Assembly: GCA_002224055.1 (NCBI GenBank)
Contig: AZLU01000004.1
Coordinates: forward strand, 62,001 to 126,000
Direction of reading: 5' to 3'
Source: Pezizomycotina sp. ARF18
Lineage: Eukaryota; Ascomycota
DNA: 64,000 nt
In this document: positions 38,591-50,400 of the stretch, in pieces
Numbering within the stretch: position 1 is the first letter of the stretch
How the letters are laid out: the number at the start of each line of letters is the position of its first letter
The notes under the pieces: generated by a model
What the model saw: the letters and a program-made list of their open reading frames with translations, nothing else
Told to the model about the DNA's origin: nothing
The model's database searches: none
Made by a program: the position numbers and the translations under genes

Positions 38591-39789
38591 ATTTTAGTTG
38601 TGATATTAGGCTTGAGTTATAAAGATATCTGCAATTACGGTGCTGAACTTGAAGATTGGATCGAATAAGGAAAAACGTTTTGTAGATGCGGGAGTAAACA
38701 TTGAGGGGTATTTGTACCCCTCCAATAGCGCCGGGATACTCCGGCAGCAGCTTACGCGGAGCTCTCATCGAAGTTTCTAGACTCCACGTGATTCCCCTGT
38801 TCGCGACCAATCGTCTTTCCAAGTCTCCACAAAATTCTGTTGCATTACCTGATATCTTAGTGAAAGATTTGGTCTTACCATGTAGACCTCGAAGCTACAG
38901 TATTTAGCGCAAGTAGGAACCTGTATTTCAGTGTATTAATATAGTTAAAATACCTTTTTGGGGCATTGGTATTCGATGTTCTGGTATGTTAAGGGTTCAC
39001 GAGTTGTAGATAAATTATAAAATAATGCATCGTATAAATCATAATACAATGGATAAGGCTTTTGGATGACCTTGGATTAGGTACAAAATACGCGTACACG
39101 ATGCACAAATTTCATGGGATTAATTCCTTTTCGACTAGTCTATTTACGTGACGCTTTGTTTTAATTTAGTCGATATCTTCTACTCTAATTGCAGTCAAGA
39201 TCAAATGGACTTCCTCCTATTTTACGTTCGTGCGCTGTTCATGATCTAGATTCACCATGTTTATTCTACATCGATTCAATGGAAAGATAGAAACTTATAA
39301 ATGCTTTTGAGAATTCCTTAGCTTATATATTACCAGACTTATAATTATTTGCATTTCCCTAATTCCCGTTTGGTTTTCTGTTTATTGCTAATTCTGTATA
39401 TATTAGTATAATTCTGTTATAATCTAGTCTCGCTCAGACTTTGTAGAAAAGACCTATATTAACCCAAACCTACTTGTGTTCTGACAAAGTATTATACCGG
39501 CTTAATCCATCATTACACTAATGTTAATTTGAGGCTATTCCTAGGAGGGTTCGCAATCTGTATCGCTTTATTTTTGCCGACCGTGTAAATATTAGATCAT
39601 CACAACATCCAAAACGAAAAAATGAACCTAGAGCGTTATAGATTCAAATACACATATATGAGCACTGGACTGCAATGTATATATCACCTGAATAGACTAT
39701 ATAGCGAGTGTATATACCTATTCCTTCGGTATACCCATACAAAAAAAAAAAACTGGACCGTCACGAAGGATCCGAGATCAAAAAAAAAA
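38591..39789. other. AT-rich intergenic region with no gene seen
   Basis: The upstream flank of the CipC-like gene and beyond. No ORF is above 85 codons and no RNA fold is recognised. Confidence 0.4.
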
Positions 39790-39863
39790 TACGTTGTCCG
39801 AGAATCGAACCCGGTCCTAATGCTTAACATTCGCGAACTAATCGTTTCACGATGGGAAGGCAT
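39790..39863 (-). pseudogene. 3' portion of a tRNA-Gly(UCC) gene with a relic intron
   Basis: The minus strand reads ATGCCTTCC, a 30-odd-base insert, then AAGCATTAGGACCGGGTT and CGATTCTCGGACAACGTA. This matches the anticodon loop, 3' anticodon strand, T arm and acceptor end of the intact tRNA-Gly at 60162-60279, with three or four substitutions. The 5' acceptor strand and D arm are absent, so no cloverleaf is possible. A T-run follows on the minus strand (A-run at 39781-39789). The intron sequence differs from that of the intact gene, implying an old copy. Confidence 0.75.
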
Positions 39864-40161
39864 GTACGGATAAGAAATATATCTGGAACTACGGTGTTTT
39901 GTTTTAGAGAGGAAATTTTCCTGTAGTTGCGGGGATAAATATCGATTACACAGGGCGGTTTTATAGGCACCATGGCGTGGCGGTATTAGAGTTACCTCAG
40001 ATCTTTTTGTTGGGGTCTCGAGTAGCTGCGGCACCTCAGTTCAAAGGGCTTTCAAGGGACCTGCGCTTCTACTCAACCGCAAAATCACATCATTGTTAGG
40101 CATTTCAAAAGCGTATTTATCACTCATTCTGAAATCTGTGGATGTTTAGCGGACCTACGCG

Positions 40162-40310
40162 GTAGCACCGTCTACATCGAGAAGGGCGATTACCCATTGT
40201 TTGATCGTGAACCAGCCATCGTCTTTGGTGCTGATATACGGTTCTCCGCTTATCATGAGAAGGCTAATTCCCCTTGTTTGGCCGTGAACCGGCCGTGGGA
40301 AAAGATTGGG
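40162..40310. repeat. Outlying block of the GTGAACCAGCCATC repeat
   Basis: TAGCACCGTCTACATCGAGA at 40162 and GTGAACCAGCCATC soon after closely match a block at 43021-43085 in the same order, followed by the GGTGCTGAT and GTGAACCGGCC pieces of the main array. Confidence 0.75.
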
Positions 40311-40681
40311 TGAGCTTAACAGTTTTATTATAGATAGTTCTTAAATAGGAGTCCGTGTTACCCGCATCTCAATAGGGATGTGGCTGAAAGTTGAAAAACA
40401 AGGGTGTTGAGGGGTTGTTCCACTGGTCAGGATAATTGGTTGACGCGACTGAAGGAAGCATATTTTAGGTAAGATATTAAAAGCGCGGGAAGCTGGTGAG
40501 TGCAGCTAATAGACTAAAAGATTTCTTTCTAGGCCTCGACACTCTATTGAGCTGCTAATTATCTTTGTTCTAAGAAAAGACCCTTTGATAGTAATAAAAC
40601 TCTTAGAGAGTGTGTATAAATTTAATATCTATAAAATACCGTTCTTTAAAGAGTATTTGCCATGAACATAGGCTTTAGTGA

Positions 40682-41166
40682 CTCGAGAAGGTACAAGTTA
40701 ACTTTGGATTTTTTGATCGCAATGCGATGCTTGTTCTCGCGCGGAGTGCGACGAGGGCGAGTATCACCATCAAGATCCACAGTGTTGGTGTGCTGGCCAC
40801 CAAAAGGCAATGGGAGAATGAACTAAGCAAGCTTGTTGCCATCACACAAGACGGAGCCTTTAGCATTCCCAAAGAGATTCCGGATCTGGTCGGAAATCCT
40901 AATCTTGATCAGGGCACGCGTCTCATCGCCTTTACTGATAGAGACATCATATTGAGTGATGCTTTTAGTCGGGTGCTTGGTGACATTATACAAGTTGACG
41001 CCCAGTTTGACCTTGGTACGAGCAGCACCAGAACTTGCGGGCAAGACACGAGCACTAGTCCTGATCATTTCCGGGTTGACCTCCACTTTATACTTCTGAA
41101 GGATAGGGTCATGTTTCCGATCCAGTTGATAAACATAGGACTTAATGGTCTCGGGGTGTACTTTTG
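40682..41166 (-). pseudogene. Argonaute gene fragment (N domain, with an L2-like segment in front)
   Basis: Argonautes bind small RNAs for silencing. The minus strand reads LYNVTKHPTKSITQYDV, then a charged stretch (GDETRALIKI) and CDGNKLA, next LPLPFGG, VDLDGDTRPRR and NKHRIAIKKSKVNLYLL: the N domain and the start of linker 1. A TAG at 40823-40825 replaces the Trp that normally follows NKLA; on the other strand this is a CpA-to-TpA change, the context RIP prefers. In the same frame just before it lies DPILQKYKVEVNPEM and TSARVLPA, which resembles the linker that follows PAZ in normal Argonautes. PAZ, MID and PIWI are absent. It sits between degenerate repeats and is almost certainly non-functional. 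Confidence 0.75.
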
Positions 41167-41199
41167 ACTTCTAAACAGTAAACTTAATTATACCCTGGC

Positions 41200-41965
41200 G
41201 CTAGTTTACCTATCCTTAAACTTGAAGGGATAATATTGGCCTTCAATCATAAAAGCTAGTTTTATAGGGAAAAAGCGTATTCCTTTTTTTTATTTAGATA
41301 AGTGGTAACTAAGGGTACTTAAGATTAATGTTATAATTTTATAATAGTAAATAGGTTAAGAGTACTTAAGATGAATATTATAATTTTTATAGTAATAGAT
41401 GGTATTTTTGTTTTTAGTTTAAATAAGTAATAGTTAAAGGTATTTAAGACGTATTATTATAGTTTTTTATAGTAATAGATAGCAACTAAGGGTATTTAAA
41501 ATAAATATTATAATTCTTATAGTAGTTAGTAGTAATTAAGGATACTTAAGACAATATTATAGTTTTTATAGTAATAGATAGTAGTATTCTTCTTTTTAAT
41601 TTGAATAAATAATAACTGAGGTAATCGAAACGAAGATTATAGTTTTTGTAATAGTAGATAATAACTAAAGGTACTTAATAGGTAGTTTTATAGGAAAAGC
41701 GTATTCTTTATTTTTAGTTGGATAAGTGGTAGCTAAGGGTACTTTAGATTAATGTTATAGCTCGTGTGGTAGTAGGGGTAATTGAGGGTGCTTAAAATTA
41801 ATATTATAGTTTTTATAGTAGTAGATAGTAATTAAGGGTGCTTAAGATAAATTTTATCGCCCTTTTAGTAGTAGGATGTTATAGTTCTTATATCTTATGG
41901 TATTAGATAGTAATTAAGAGTGCTTGAGACGAATATTATAGTCCTTATAGTAGTAGTTAGTAGCA
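41200..41965. repeat. AT-rich degenerate tandem repeat with ~60-bp units
   Basis: About ten diverged units share TAAGGGTACTTAAGAT and ATTATAGTTTTTATAGTA. A larger unit is also visible: TTTTATAGGGAAAAAGCGTA at 41258 recurs as TTTTATAGGAAAAGCGTA about 426 bases later at 41684, both followed by similar sequence. There is no coding frame. Confidence 0.8.
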
Positions 41966-42897
41966 GCTATTTACTCGGTTACGCCGTCCCTGGGACCTTA
42001 TTTAAACTTGGTATTGTCGGCGCTCTTGCTAAAGCCTTTAACTCGTAATAGGTTTTAGATCGCTGTATAGCTGATGAATTCTCTATTGTGGTCCGATAAT
42101 GGCGAGGGTTCCCTGTTGTACTATCGCAACCGACCTCCCATATTTCGCTGAATCCTCTGCCATCCGCCGATTATAGAGAGGTTCCCCTGTGACTCACCTT
42201 CGATAAAATCTCCTCGATCTTCTCCGGATCTTGGTTTAGTCTTAGTTCCACTTCCTTAGTAGAGCTATGGAAAGGGACTGAGTTTAAGGTTTCGTAATGG
42301 GGTTTGATGTCTTTGTACTGCTGATAGATTAGTTCGTTGAACTTCCTGACATGATTTGAATTCGGTATATTTAGTGGTGGGGAGGTCTTCTGTATCGAGT
42401 TTCCCTGCCGCCGCAAGTTGCGCTTTTTGTGAAGAGGTCTCCTTATATTATATTGACCAATCCTCCTCTGGATCTAAAAATATTACCAGTCGGGTGCAGG
42501 AGAAGGTGATGTAGTGAAAAGCTTGTCGCGCGTGTTGTGATTTTATTACTACTGATAGATCTTTTCGTTAACTGTCGCTATACGGTCACTCCGTGGTTAC
42601 GATTTCGTTTCCACTAAAAGATACGGAAACAACTTTGAGTCGCTCTTACTTTGGTGTACTTAAATACTTTGTTTTAATCTTCCCCAGTTAGTACAGTAGA
42701 GAGAACATGGAAATTAATAGAAAATTTTGTTTATAGGAATAGCAGCTTTAAAACTAACAGTGAGGAGGTCAATTTTCCGTCCGTCAGTTGTGAGCTATTT
42801 CCCCTGCGCTTCTACCCCGAGGCTGGAGAATCACAGCCCTGCTATGCACCTTCAGACCTTCGTTTATTATTCTTAAAATATAATATTGAGATGAATT
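41966..42897. other. Spacer with no gene seen
   Basis: An 81-codon minus ORF (42171-42416) is the only open stretch; I do not recognise it. The rest is AT-rich. Confidence 0.35.
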
Positions 42898-43009
42898 TGT
42901 TAGACCACCATGTATATAAGGGACCTCGTTCCCCCTCCATGTCTAGAAGAGGACCTCAATCACCTCAATATACAACAATCAACCTCCATATGTGTTCGGT
43001 GCTCCAACA
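42898..43009 (+). mobile_element. Solo-LTR-like element, copy 1 (112 bp)
   Basis: It begins TGTTAGACCACCATGTATAT, has a TATATAAGGGA box near its 5' end and ends CTCCAACA, giving TG...CA termini with a short inverted TGTT/AACA. It is flanked on both sides by the perfect 5-bp target duplication GAATT (42893-42897 and 43010-43014). It is very short for an LTR, so it may belong to a terminal-repeat miniature (TRIM-like) family. Perfect target duplications suggest modest age. Confidence 0.75.
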
Positions 43010-43018
43010 GAATTTACG

Positions 43019-44100
43019 CTATAGCACCGTCTGCATCGAGAAGGACGATCATCCATTGTTTGGTCCTGAACCAGCCATCATCACAGGGTTGTCTGGATAT
43101 GAACCAGCTATTATTAGCGAGTTCTCTGGGCCACAAAGGAAACTACCTCCCTGTTGAATAGTTGTGAACAATTCATTATCATCGAGATAACTAGCCATAG
43201 TTATAGGGTTTGCGTGTTTCTGGACTAACTTGTTTTGTCGTGAACTAGCTATCATAATCAAGCCCCGTAACTTACCGGGAAAAGACATTACCGCTCAAGT
43301 AGTTGTGAATCAAGCGTTACCGTTTGCGCATGTCCAGTGGTGAAGCAGCCATTATCACTGGATTTCTCCCTTACGGAGAAAAGCTCTTACTTTTGAATGG
43401 CTGTGAGCCAGCCATCATCTTTGGTGCTGATGTATAGTTTCCCCACCTACGCTGTTGACCACCGTCATTGGTGCTGATGTATAGCTTCCCCGCTTACCTG
43501 AGAAGCCCGATTAACCATTGTTTGATCGTGAACCCGCCATCATTATTAGTGCTGATGTACGGTTTCTCCCACCTACTTTAAGGAGGCTAATTACCCCTTG
43601 TTTGATCGTGAACAAGCCATCATCATCGGCGCTGACCCTCCTTACCAGAGAAGGCCAATTCCCTATTGCTCGGTCGTGAACCGATCATCATCCTAGCTTA
43701 CTTGGTTTTGAACCGACCATCGTCGTTGGTGCTGATGTACGGTTTTCCCGCCTCTTTGGGAAGGCAATTACCCCTTGTTTGATAGTGAATTAGTTATTAT
43801 CATGGCCTTGCTTGGCCTTGAATTGGCCATCATTATTGATGCTGATGTACAGTTTCTCTGCTTACCCTGGGAAGGCGATTACCCACGTTTGGTCGTGAAC
43901 CGGCCATTATTATAGGCCTGCTTGCAGTGAACTGGCGATTATCCTTGGTGCTGACCCTACTTATCCTGAGACGGCCTAACCAGCCATCATCTTTATTGCC
44001 TGGCTGCAAACCAGCCATTACCACTTAGCCTTCTTGAATTCAGCCGTGAATTAGCCGTCGTCATAGGCTTGCGTGGTTGTAAACTAGACACTATTCCAAA
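43019..44100. repeat. Degenerate repeat array built on GTGAACCAGCCATCATC
   Basis: Around eighteen variants of the core GTGAACCAGCCATCATC occur here, spaced 30-100 bases apart. They are joined by recurring pieces: TTGGTGCTGATGTA, a CCCGCTTACC-type stretch, AGAAGGC and ATTACCC, and TTGTTTGATCG. On the minus strand many cores would read MMAGSRPNNG, but frames do not stay in phase. The array starts 10 bases downstream of solo LTR copy 1. Confidence 0.8.
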
Positions 44101-45431
44101 ACCTGCACTAATGGACTTACATAATTCAACTTCTTTCCCTCTAAGATACCGGTATACCTTTCGTAGGAAGCCTTGCCATGAACTTCAGTACTAAATCCTA
44201 GCAGTTCTGCCTATAATTCTTTTAGTTATTTCCTCACAGAGATATCTGAGGCGGCCTTTAGGCTACGCTTAGCGGGAATCCCGGGCCTGTAAATGCGGAA
44301 ATTTCTCCTAGAGCTCACCCTTCTATAGGCATAGAGCTGTATACGACTGGAGTCCAGCATAGAATATATTAATTGTATTTTTAAAATTCTTACTGGCTAA
44401 AATATTGTTTTTTTCCCGCCGTTATAGGCGTGGCGGTTATATTGGGAGTTAGTAAGAGTTCGCTATCGGAGGTAGGGTTTAGGGACAGGGAAGAGGTTGC
44501 AAAGGATATATAGGCTCTTCAAATCGATGCAGGTTGCACGAGGTTGGTTTTCACGCGGTGCATCCCGAATCTCACGCAAAATATCTCACGCTCACTTTGC
44601 CTAGTACCGAGGCGAGCTGTTAGACATCGCCGCTCCTCTCGCAAATCTTCTTGCTAGCGTGATTAATCCATGGCAGAGATATCGGCTTCTTATTAATTGG
44701 TGCCATCATCGGAAGAAGAAGCTGGCCCAAAGGTAGAACCGGCCTCATTAGCTGCGCTAGCTCGAACCACAAAACTTCTTGGTTATAACCAAAGGAGCAA
44801 AGTCATCACGCCATGCTAAATCATACCCGCGTTGATGGAGGGCAGGTTGATGCGAGACACGGTAGTGCTGGTACTAAAGCCGCTGTTCGCGAAGCAGCAA
44901 GTCTCGGGTCTGAGGATCCTGCCGTCATGCTCAGGCAAAAGACCTACTCTCCAAGAGGAAGAAGGAATCAACAAAGCAGTAGCTGCGTAGCTAAAAACGG
45001 GTTTAAAGCCAGACAGCAAATTACCAAGGGAGGAAGAAGGTATAGAGTGTAAAGAACGATAAAGAAACGCAGGGACGGCGGCTGTTATGGCCTAGCTGCG
45101 ATCAGCTAAATTTCGCGACTCGCATGCCTCCTAGCCACGACCCGTTCAAGTTTTCAAAAATTACATACAAAATCTTGAAGAAATACGCGGTTCGGAATCT
45201 TCATTATAATGCCATAACGATAATTCACAAGTTGCAAGCATTTTCTTTTTTTAAATAAATATGTATATAATATAGTTCACTATGCGGTAAATAATATATA
45301 TATATATAATTATTAAAAGAGGGTTGTTTGGGACCTTGTGAAAAAGGGGAGGAAAGCATTTACGGGTAAAAGGAAGGGCTTTACGTGCGTGCCTTTAAAT
45401 TCGTTTAGTTTAATGGTATTTTAAAACAGAT
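44101..45431. other. Region between the repeat array and the second solo LTR
   Basis: There is no recognised gene; a 79-codon ORF at 44813-45052 has no family features. It has AT-rich patches and a short (AT)n at 45297-45310. Confidence 0.35.
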
Positions 45432-45541
45432 TGTTAGACCACCATGTATATAAGGGACACCGTTCCCCCTTCAGGTAGCTAGACAAGCTGAACCAACTCA
45501 ATACACACCATTCTACACCCATTTCCCCCAGTACTCCAACA
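45432..45541 (+). mobile_element. Solo-LTR-like element, copy 2 (110 bp)
   Basis: It starts like copy 1 (TGTTAGACCACCATGTATAT), with the same TATATAAGGGA box, and ends CTCCAACA. A different perfect 5-bp duplication, CAGAT, flanks it (45427-45431 and 45542-45546). The two elements have the same orientation but different target duplications, so they are separate insertions, not the two ends of one element. Confidence 0.78.
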
Positions 45542-45973
45542 CAGATTATAAATTTTACAGTATTCAAGTTAGGACTCATGCGTCGACAGACTCTGGTAGC
45601 GAACCGGGCTACCCGTCTCCCCGACGAATTGCTCCGCTACATGGTAGGTACGAACACGTACATTACAATTGCAATAATAGAGGAGCGGGTTAAGGCGCTC
45701 TGTGGTTAGAAGCAGTGTATTGGCACCCTGATCACTGATCCGGCGAAACACCCTTGCTGGAAGTGGACTTTACGGAGGAAGTTTAGAGCACCCTCGGTGC
45801 GCAGGAAACGAGGCTGAGGGAAAAGCAGATCCGGAATTAGAGGAAAGGGAAGAGGGGCTATTCAGAAGAAGAGAAGTACTTCATAGGAAGGGAGTAGAAC
45901 TTTTTATCCGCTTATATTTGTTTTCTTTAGAGAGGGACTCGTTTCTTATTATATGCATTTTTCACGGGGGTGG

Positions 45974-45997
45974 ATATATATATATATATATATATAG
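45974..45997. repeat. AT microsatellite
   Basis: A (TA)n run of about 22 bases in an AT-rich stretch. Confidence 0.85.
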
Positions 45998-46109
45998 GAG
46001 ACCCTGGCGCTTTTTCGTCGCTGTTATATTTGAATATATGCACAAAACAATGAAAGATGGCGTGGGTTATTCGTCTACTGATAACTATATGCATCTGTAG
46101 GCAAAAGCC

Positions 46110-46500
46110 TATGAAGAGGGGATTTTTAACGTTATAATTTAGAAAGGTAAAAAGCCCATAAATGTAGAACCTTTCGGCACTTATATGTATATATTAAAAA
46201 AAACCCTAACACCTAATAGCTTTCTTATATTAAAAGAAAATATTTAAAAGTATATTATGTAACGGCCGCTATATTATTTAATAATATCTCTGTTAAAAGG
46301 CTATTATATAAAGATTAAAAATTTATAAACCTTAATTTTTATTATAGAATTTACGGTTTAAGCTATATTATATATTAATTTTTTATTAATTTATTCTATA
46401 ATCCGTATAGAAGCGCTAAATAAAAGATTAAGAGTTTCCCTAATAGTCGACTTCTACTTTTAGATTAATTTTATAAAATTTGTAAGATCGTTGTCTTGTG
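46110..46500. repeat. Strongly AT-rich block, RIP-like
   Basis: Dense TTATAA, TATATTA and TTTTATTA words with very little CA or TG, unlike the moderate AT of neighbouring intergenic DNA. Such TpA-loaded blocks are typical of repeats degraded by RIP. The original element is not recognisable. Confidence 0.45.
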
Positions 46501-47159
46501 TTATAATCTTGAATAGCTATTTTATAAAATTATTCTCGATAGCGCTCGCTTAACCGTCTGAGTTGACGTATCTTTACCTAAATACTCCATCAATGGTAGT
46601 TTTGACTCTGCAAATCCCATACTGTGACGTCTTTTTGCTGTTGGGGAAATCGGCGTCGCTTGATTAAGTGGCATCTGATAGTAATTATCACGCCTTCATA
46701 TGTACAGATGGTTTATTTCGTCCCAAGATATCTTGAAAAGGGGAAAGGTCAGATTGGGATTTAATTATACAGCTATAGGTTTAAACTAGCTTACATTTTT
46801 TCTCAAAATTGATTACACCAAAGTCTGAAGCGCTTCAAAATTCGGATTTCATGACGGAAAAGAAGAAAAAAAAGGGAACGACACCAAAAAAAGTTTGAAA
46901 ATAAATTTATTCTCATTGAATGCGAAAGAACAAGCTTATTGGTTGTAAGTAGGAACATTGATGGGAATTATTGTTTTCTTCCGATGAATGGTCTATGGAG
47001 GTGATTCCTAGCACAATGATTGCGATAATTATAAAATTTTATGATACCCTAGTGCGTATTTCTCAAACGTTGAGTAGGAAAGCACTCCATGTATAATTAT
47101 AATGTTGATCGAGACATGCTATTTCCCCGCGTTATGCCATGTCGAAGTCCTCGTCGCAT

Positions 47160-47441
47160 TTATTTCTTTTGTTTAATACCATTATCGTTATAATTCCAGC
47201 CGACACTCCCATATACCGTGTGCTTTTTGCAGCTCTTGGGTAAGACGGATGTATATAAATACTTTCGCGTGTTATACCTTTCAACGCTTTCGAAGAAATA
47301 TTTTGCGATGTTAGTAAATTCGGCATTTGCTTCTGAAACTGTGTACAAAGAATAAGATATATCTTGAATCAGGTATTCGGATTTTAGGCTGAAATAATCT
47401 CGTGCAGAGGGTAGTCTAGCTAGGCTGGAGGTCCAAATCAT
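47160..47441 (-). CDS. Small hypothetical ORF, 93 codons (weak candidate)
   Basis: MIWTSSLARLPSARDYFSLK begins an ORF rich in Tyr, Ser and Lys with one Cys and a SVGWNYNDN tail. No signal peptide, membrane segment or family motif is evident. The composition is more protein-like than most short ORFs nearby, but the surroundings are AT-rich and gene-free. It may be spurious. Confidence 0.2.
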   Translation of the reverse strand: MIWTSSLARLPSARDYFSLKSEYLIQDISYSLYTVSEANAEFTNIAKYFFESVERYNTRKYLYTSVLPKSCKKHTVYGSVGWNYNDNGIKQKK

Positions 47442-50400
47442 TCATACCCCGGATCTGTCAATTAGAGGTTTGACTTTGTGAAGGCACATGAAGCAAGGGA
47501 TATCGGGGAGACATGGTGGTCTATCATCTTCGACTCGTCATGCTCGTTGGCCGAGAGGCGGAGAAGGTCGAACGGGGGCGGCTAACCTCTCAACCACCAC
47601 GATGCCGAAGAGTGGTAGGCTCCACTTCCTATATAACGTACGCTGCACTGGTTTATATCGGAAAATTCAACAAGAAAAAAAAAATTGCAACCATCCAGTC
47701 ACGCTAAAACCGCCTGAGAATTTTTCCTCTGATATCGCATGCCCACCGACGGACGAACTGGCTAACGACAGGCTTGTCAGAAAAATGTTTCCGATAAGCC
47801 GTGACATCACGCTGCGATGTTTTCTCTCGTCTTAGTTAGCAATTATGCAATTATTACTTGGAGTTATGGCGAAAAGAAATATATATATATAAGTGTATAA
47901 AGTAACGTAACGACCCCGCCCGCCTCAGCGGTTCAGCAGTCAGATACTGCGCGCCCAAAGATTCATCACGATGGACGAGCAAATACCGCCATGGCGATTG
48001 ATGGTAAAGAGTGAAGTACGAGATAGGGAGTGTATGAAGGGGGGCGCGCTTTTATTTTATTTTATTTTCTTTCTGCTAATTAATTTTTTTTCTCATTTCG
48101 TCTTGAAGCAACTTGTTAATGTGGGGTAAATCTCCAGAACTGCCACAAAGGACATGAAGAGCGGAGAAACAGTGAAAAAATGAATAGAGCTAGCAGTTAT
48201 ATTATATCTACCTATAACGCACATTATTTCTGCATTCTTCCATATAGCCTGCTATATTAAAATATCTGCGGTGACGAACTAATTCTGACTTGGAGAAAAC
48301 GATACCCTTTGCGAATTGACGATTTTGAAAAAAACAGTTCGCATTACTAGCGATCCTGTCGGTAGACAGTTCCTGGTGGTAAATAGTCGTTTTGTGCGAG
48401 AATTCGTACTCAGAGCAAATTTTCCGAAATTTGGTGAACCTCTTCGGAAATAGTAGCTGCTTAAGGCATCAAGTCCCCAACACGACTATCAGAAGCAAAT
48501 ATCCTTCTCTTTTAGTAAACAAGCTACCCCAATTCCTCACAAGAGCTTCGTGAAGAGGTTATTAGAGAAGTTCCTCCTTGGTTGCTCAATTCAAGCCAAA
48601 AAACTTGCTACCTTGGGATAAAGGCTTGCATCATCGTTATACATTATCGTCGTTTTTTTTCTCCTTTTTTCATATTCTAGGATGACATTTGTAACGCCCT
48701 GGTGATAGTTTCAGCTGGGGTAAGGGAGTAATCTCGTCCAATCTCGAGGAAACGTCCCCGATTTGGAGGTTTTGTGTGTGTGTGTGTGTGTTGGGAAGGG
48801 AGGGCAAGCGGCAATCAGCTACGCCTATCCTATGCTGGTGATTTGACAAAAAGCGGAGGGTGGGGATACGAAGTAGTGGTTGCAGCGATACCGAGGTTGT
48901 TTGAAATGGATCTTTGGCTCTGGGACTCTAATAAATATGTGGATTTGACATGTCTGCACCTTGTAATCTCGGGTCTGCCTTATACAGCTGAGCAAAGCTA
49001 TCTTCGGTCCAGGATACCTGCTAAAGATAAGGTTGTCTGTTGGTGGCTTCTGCGTCGGCGTGAACGTCAGAGGAGGACTCGATGGCGGCGCCGCAATGCA
49101 CAACAAGAAAAAAGAAAAGGAAAAGCGAAAGGCCAGCCCGTTGCGAACTATGGATCGTGGTGATGAAACTATTTTGACCGTCTATTGGAAAAAAAAAACA
49201 TAAAATCCTCTCTTACACATTTGCGTCAAATCTGAAGGTCATAATATCTTTGATGAATAGCGGTGAGTTGGATAAGACTGAGTGGTTGAGGCGTAAAAAC
49301 TACAGTGACAGAGCAATGAAAATCATCGAAAATATCCTCCTGCATTCAGCGTAAGAGAGACAAAGATCTACTTATTATAACTAGATATTAAACGATGGGT
49401 TAGCTAAAACCTTTATCTAACCTTTTAAGAATTATCAGCAAAGAAGGAGACGAGAGAGGAAATTTCGTGCAGAGAGGGCTTTCGAACATAAAATAACGTC
49501 GGACCAAAAACCTCACCCAGCTTGCGCGCATGGGGCCGAATTTCAAGGTAGTTCTCCGCATTGATGAGATGTAATGGTATAATTGAGGGATTGAGAAAGC
49601 TGCTGGCGCCCTCAGATGAAAAGAGAGGAGCGAATAACGAAAGAGAAAGGTTACATGCCCATTTTTTTTTCTGGAGTGGGCTGCTGATAGGATACTTCTA
49701 CTCCTGATATGTGAATCGTTTTTTACTCCGAACCCCGGGAAAATTGCTCCTTTCAATTCCCTTTAACAAGATCTAATCAGAGAGGAGCTTTTGGCCGTTA
49801 TTTTATTTTATTTATTTATTTTTTAACCTGGTGCTGGAATTACTTTCCACTCTTCGTGCCTAGAGCGCTTTAGCAATATTTGGAATCCGCTTGGTTAACC
49901 CTACAAATCGTCTCATTTAACATTGGTTTCTCTCCTTGGTTACTCATCGTTGCATGAACGAAAAGTGTTTATTTTTATTTTATTTTATTTTATTTTATCT
50001 CCCTCAGATTTTCTTTATTTCTTTGATAAAGTTTCCTTCCCGTCCGGGAGCGCTCAAAGCTCTCTTTCCCCACCAAGTTTTTTTTCTCTCTTCTTTTCAA
50101 TCTTCTGCAATCTTATTCGACGGGTCGCTATACTTGAGTGGCTGGGGTTGGGCCCAGGGTAGTAGCTAAATACTCGTTATTGCTAGGCAGTAGAGGCAAT
50201 AGCTATAGTAGCAGGCAGGTAATGGTAGAGCCATTATAGAGACTTGCCCTTTTTAGGTAGGGACTCCCCTAGTACAATTTATTATGTCTAACACACTAAA
50301 CGATGTACCACTGGCACCCTGCGCAGCTGCAGTTACGCCTGTGCTTTGGGCGGGGAGGGAAAAGCATTTGGAGGCTTTCGCAGTACCCTGGAGAGTTGGG

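Noticed and set aside
40727-41167. 146-codon plus-strand ORF.
   Set aside because: It is antisense to the Argonaute fragment, which explains the sequence better.
45594-45612. TGGTAGCGAACCGGG, which starts like a primer-binding site matching the initiator tRNA 3' end.
   Set aside because: It is about 50 bases past the solo LTR and outside its target duplication, so it cannot belong to that element, and only seven or eight bases match.
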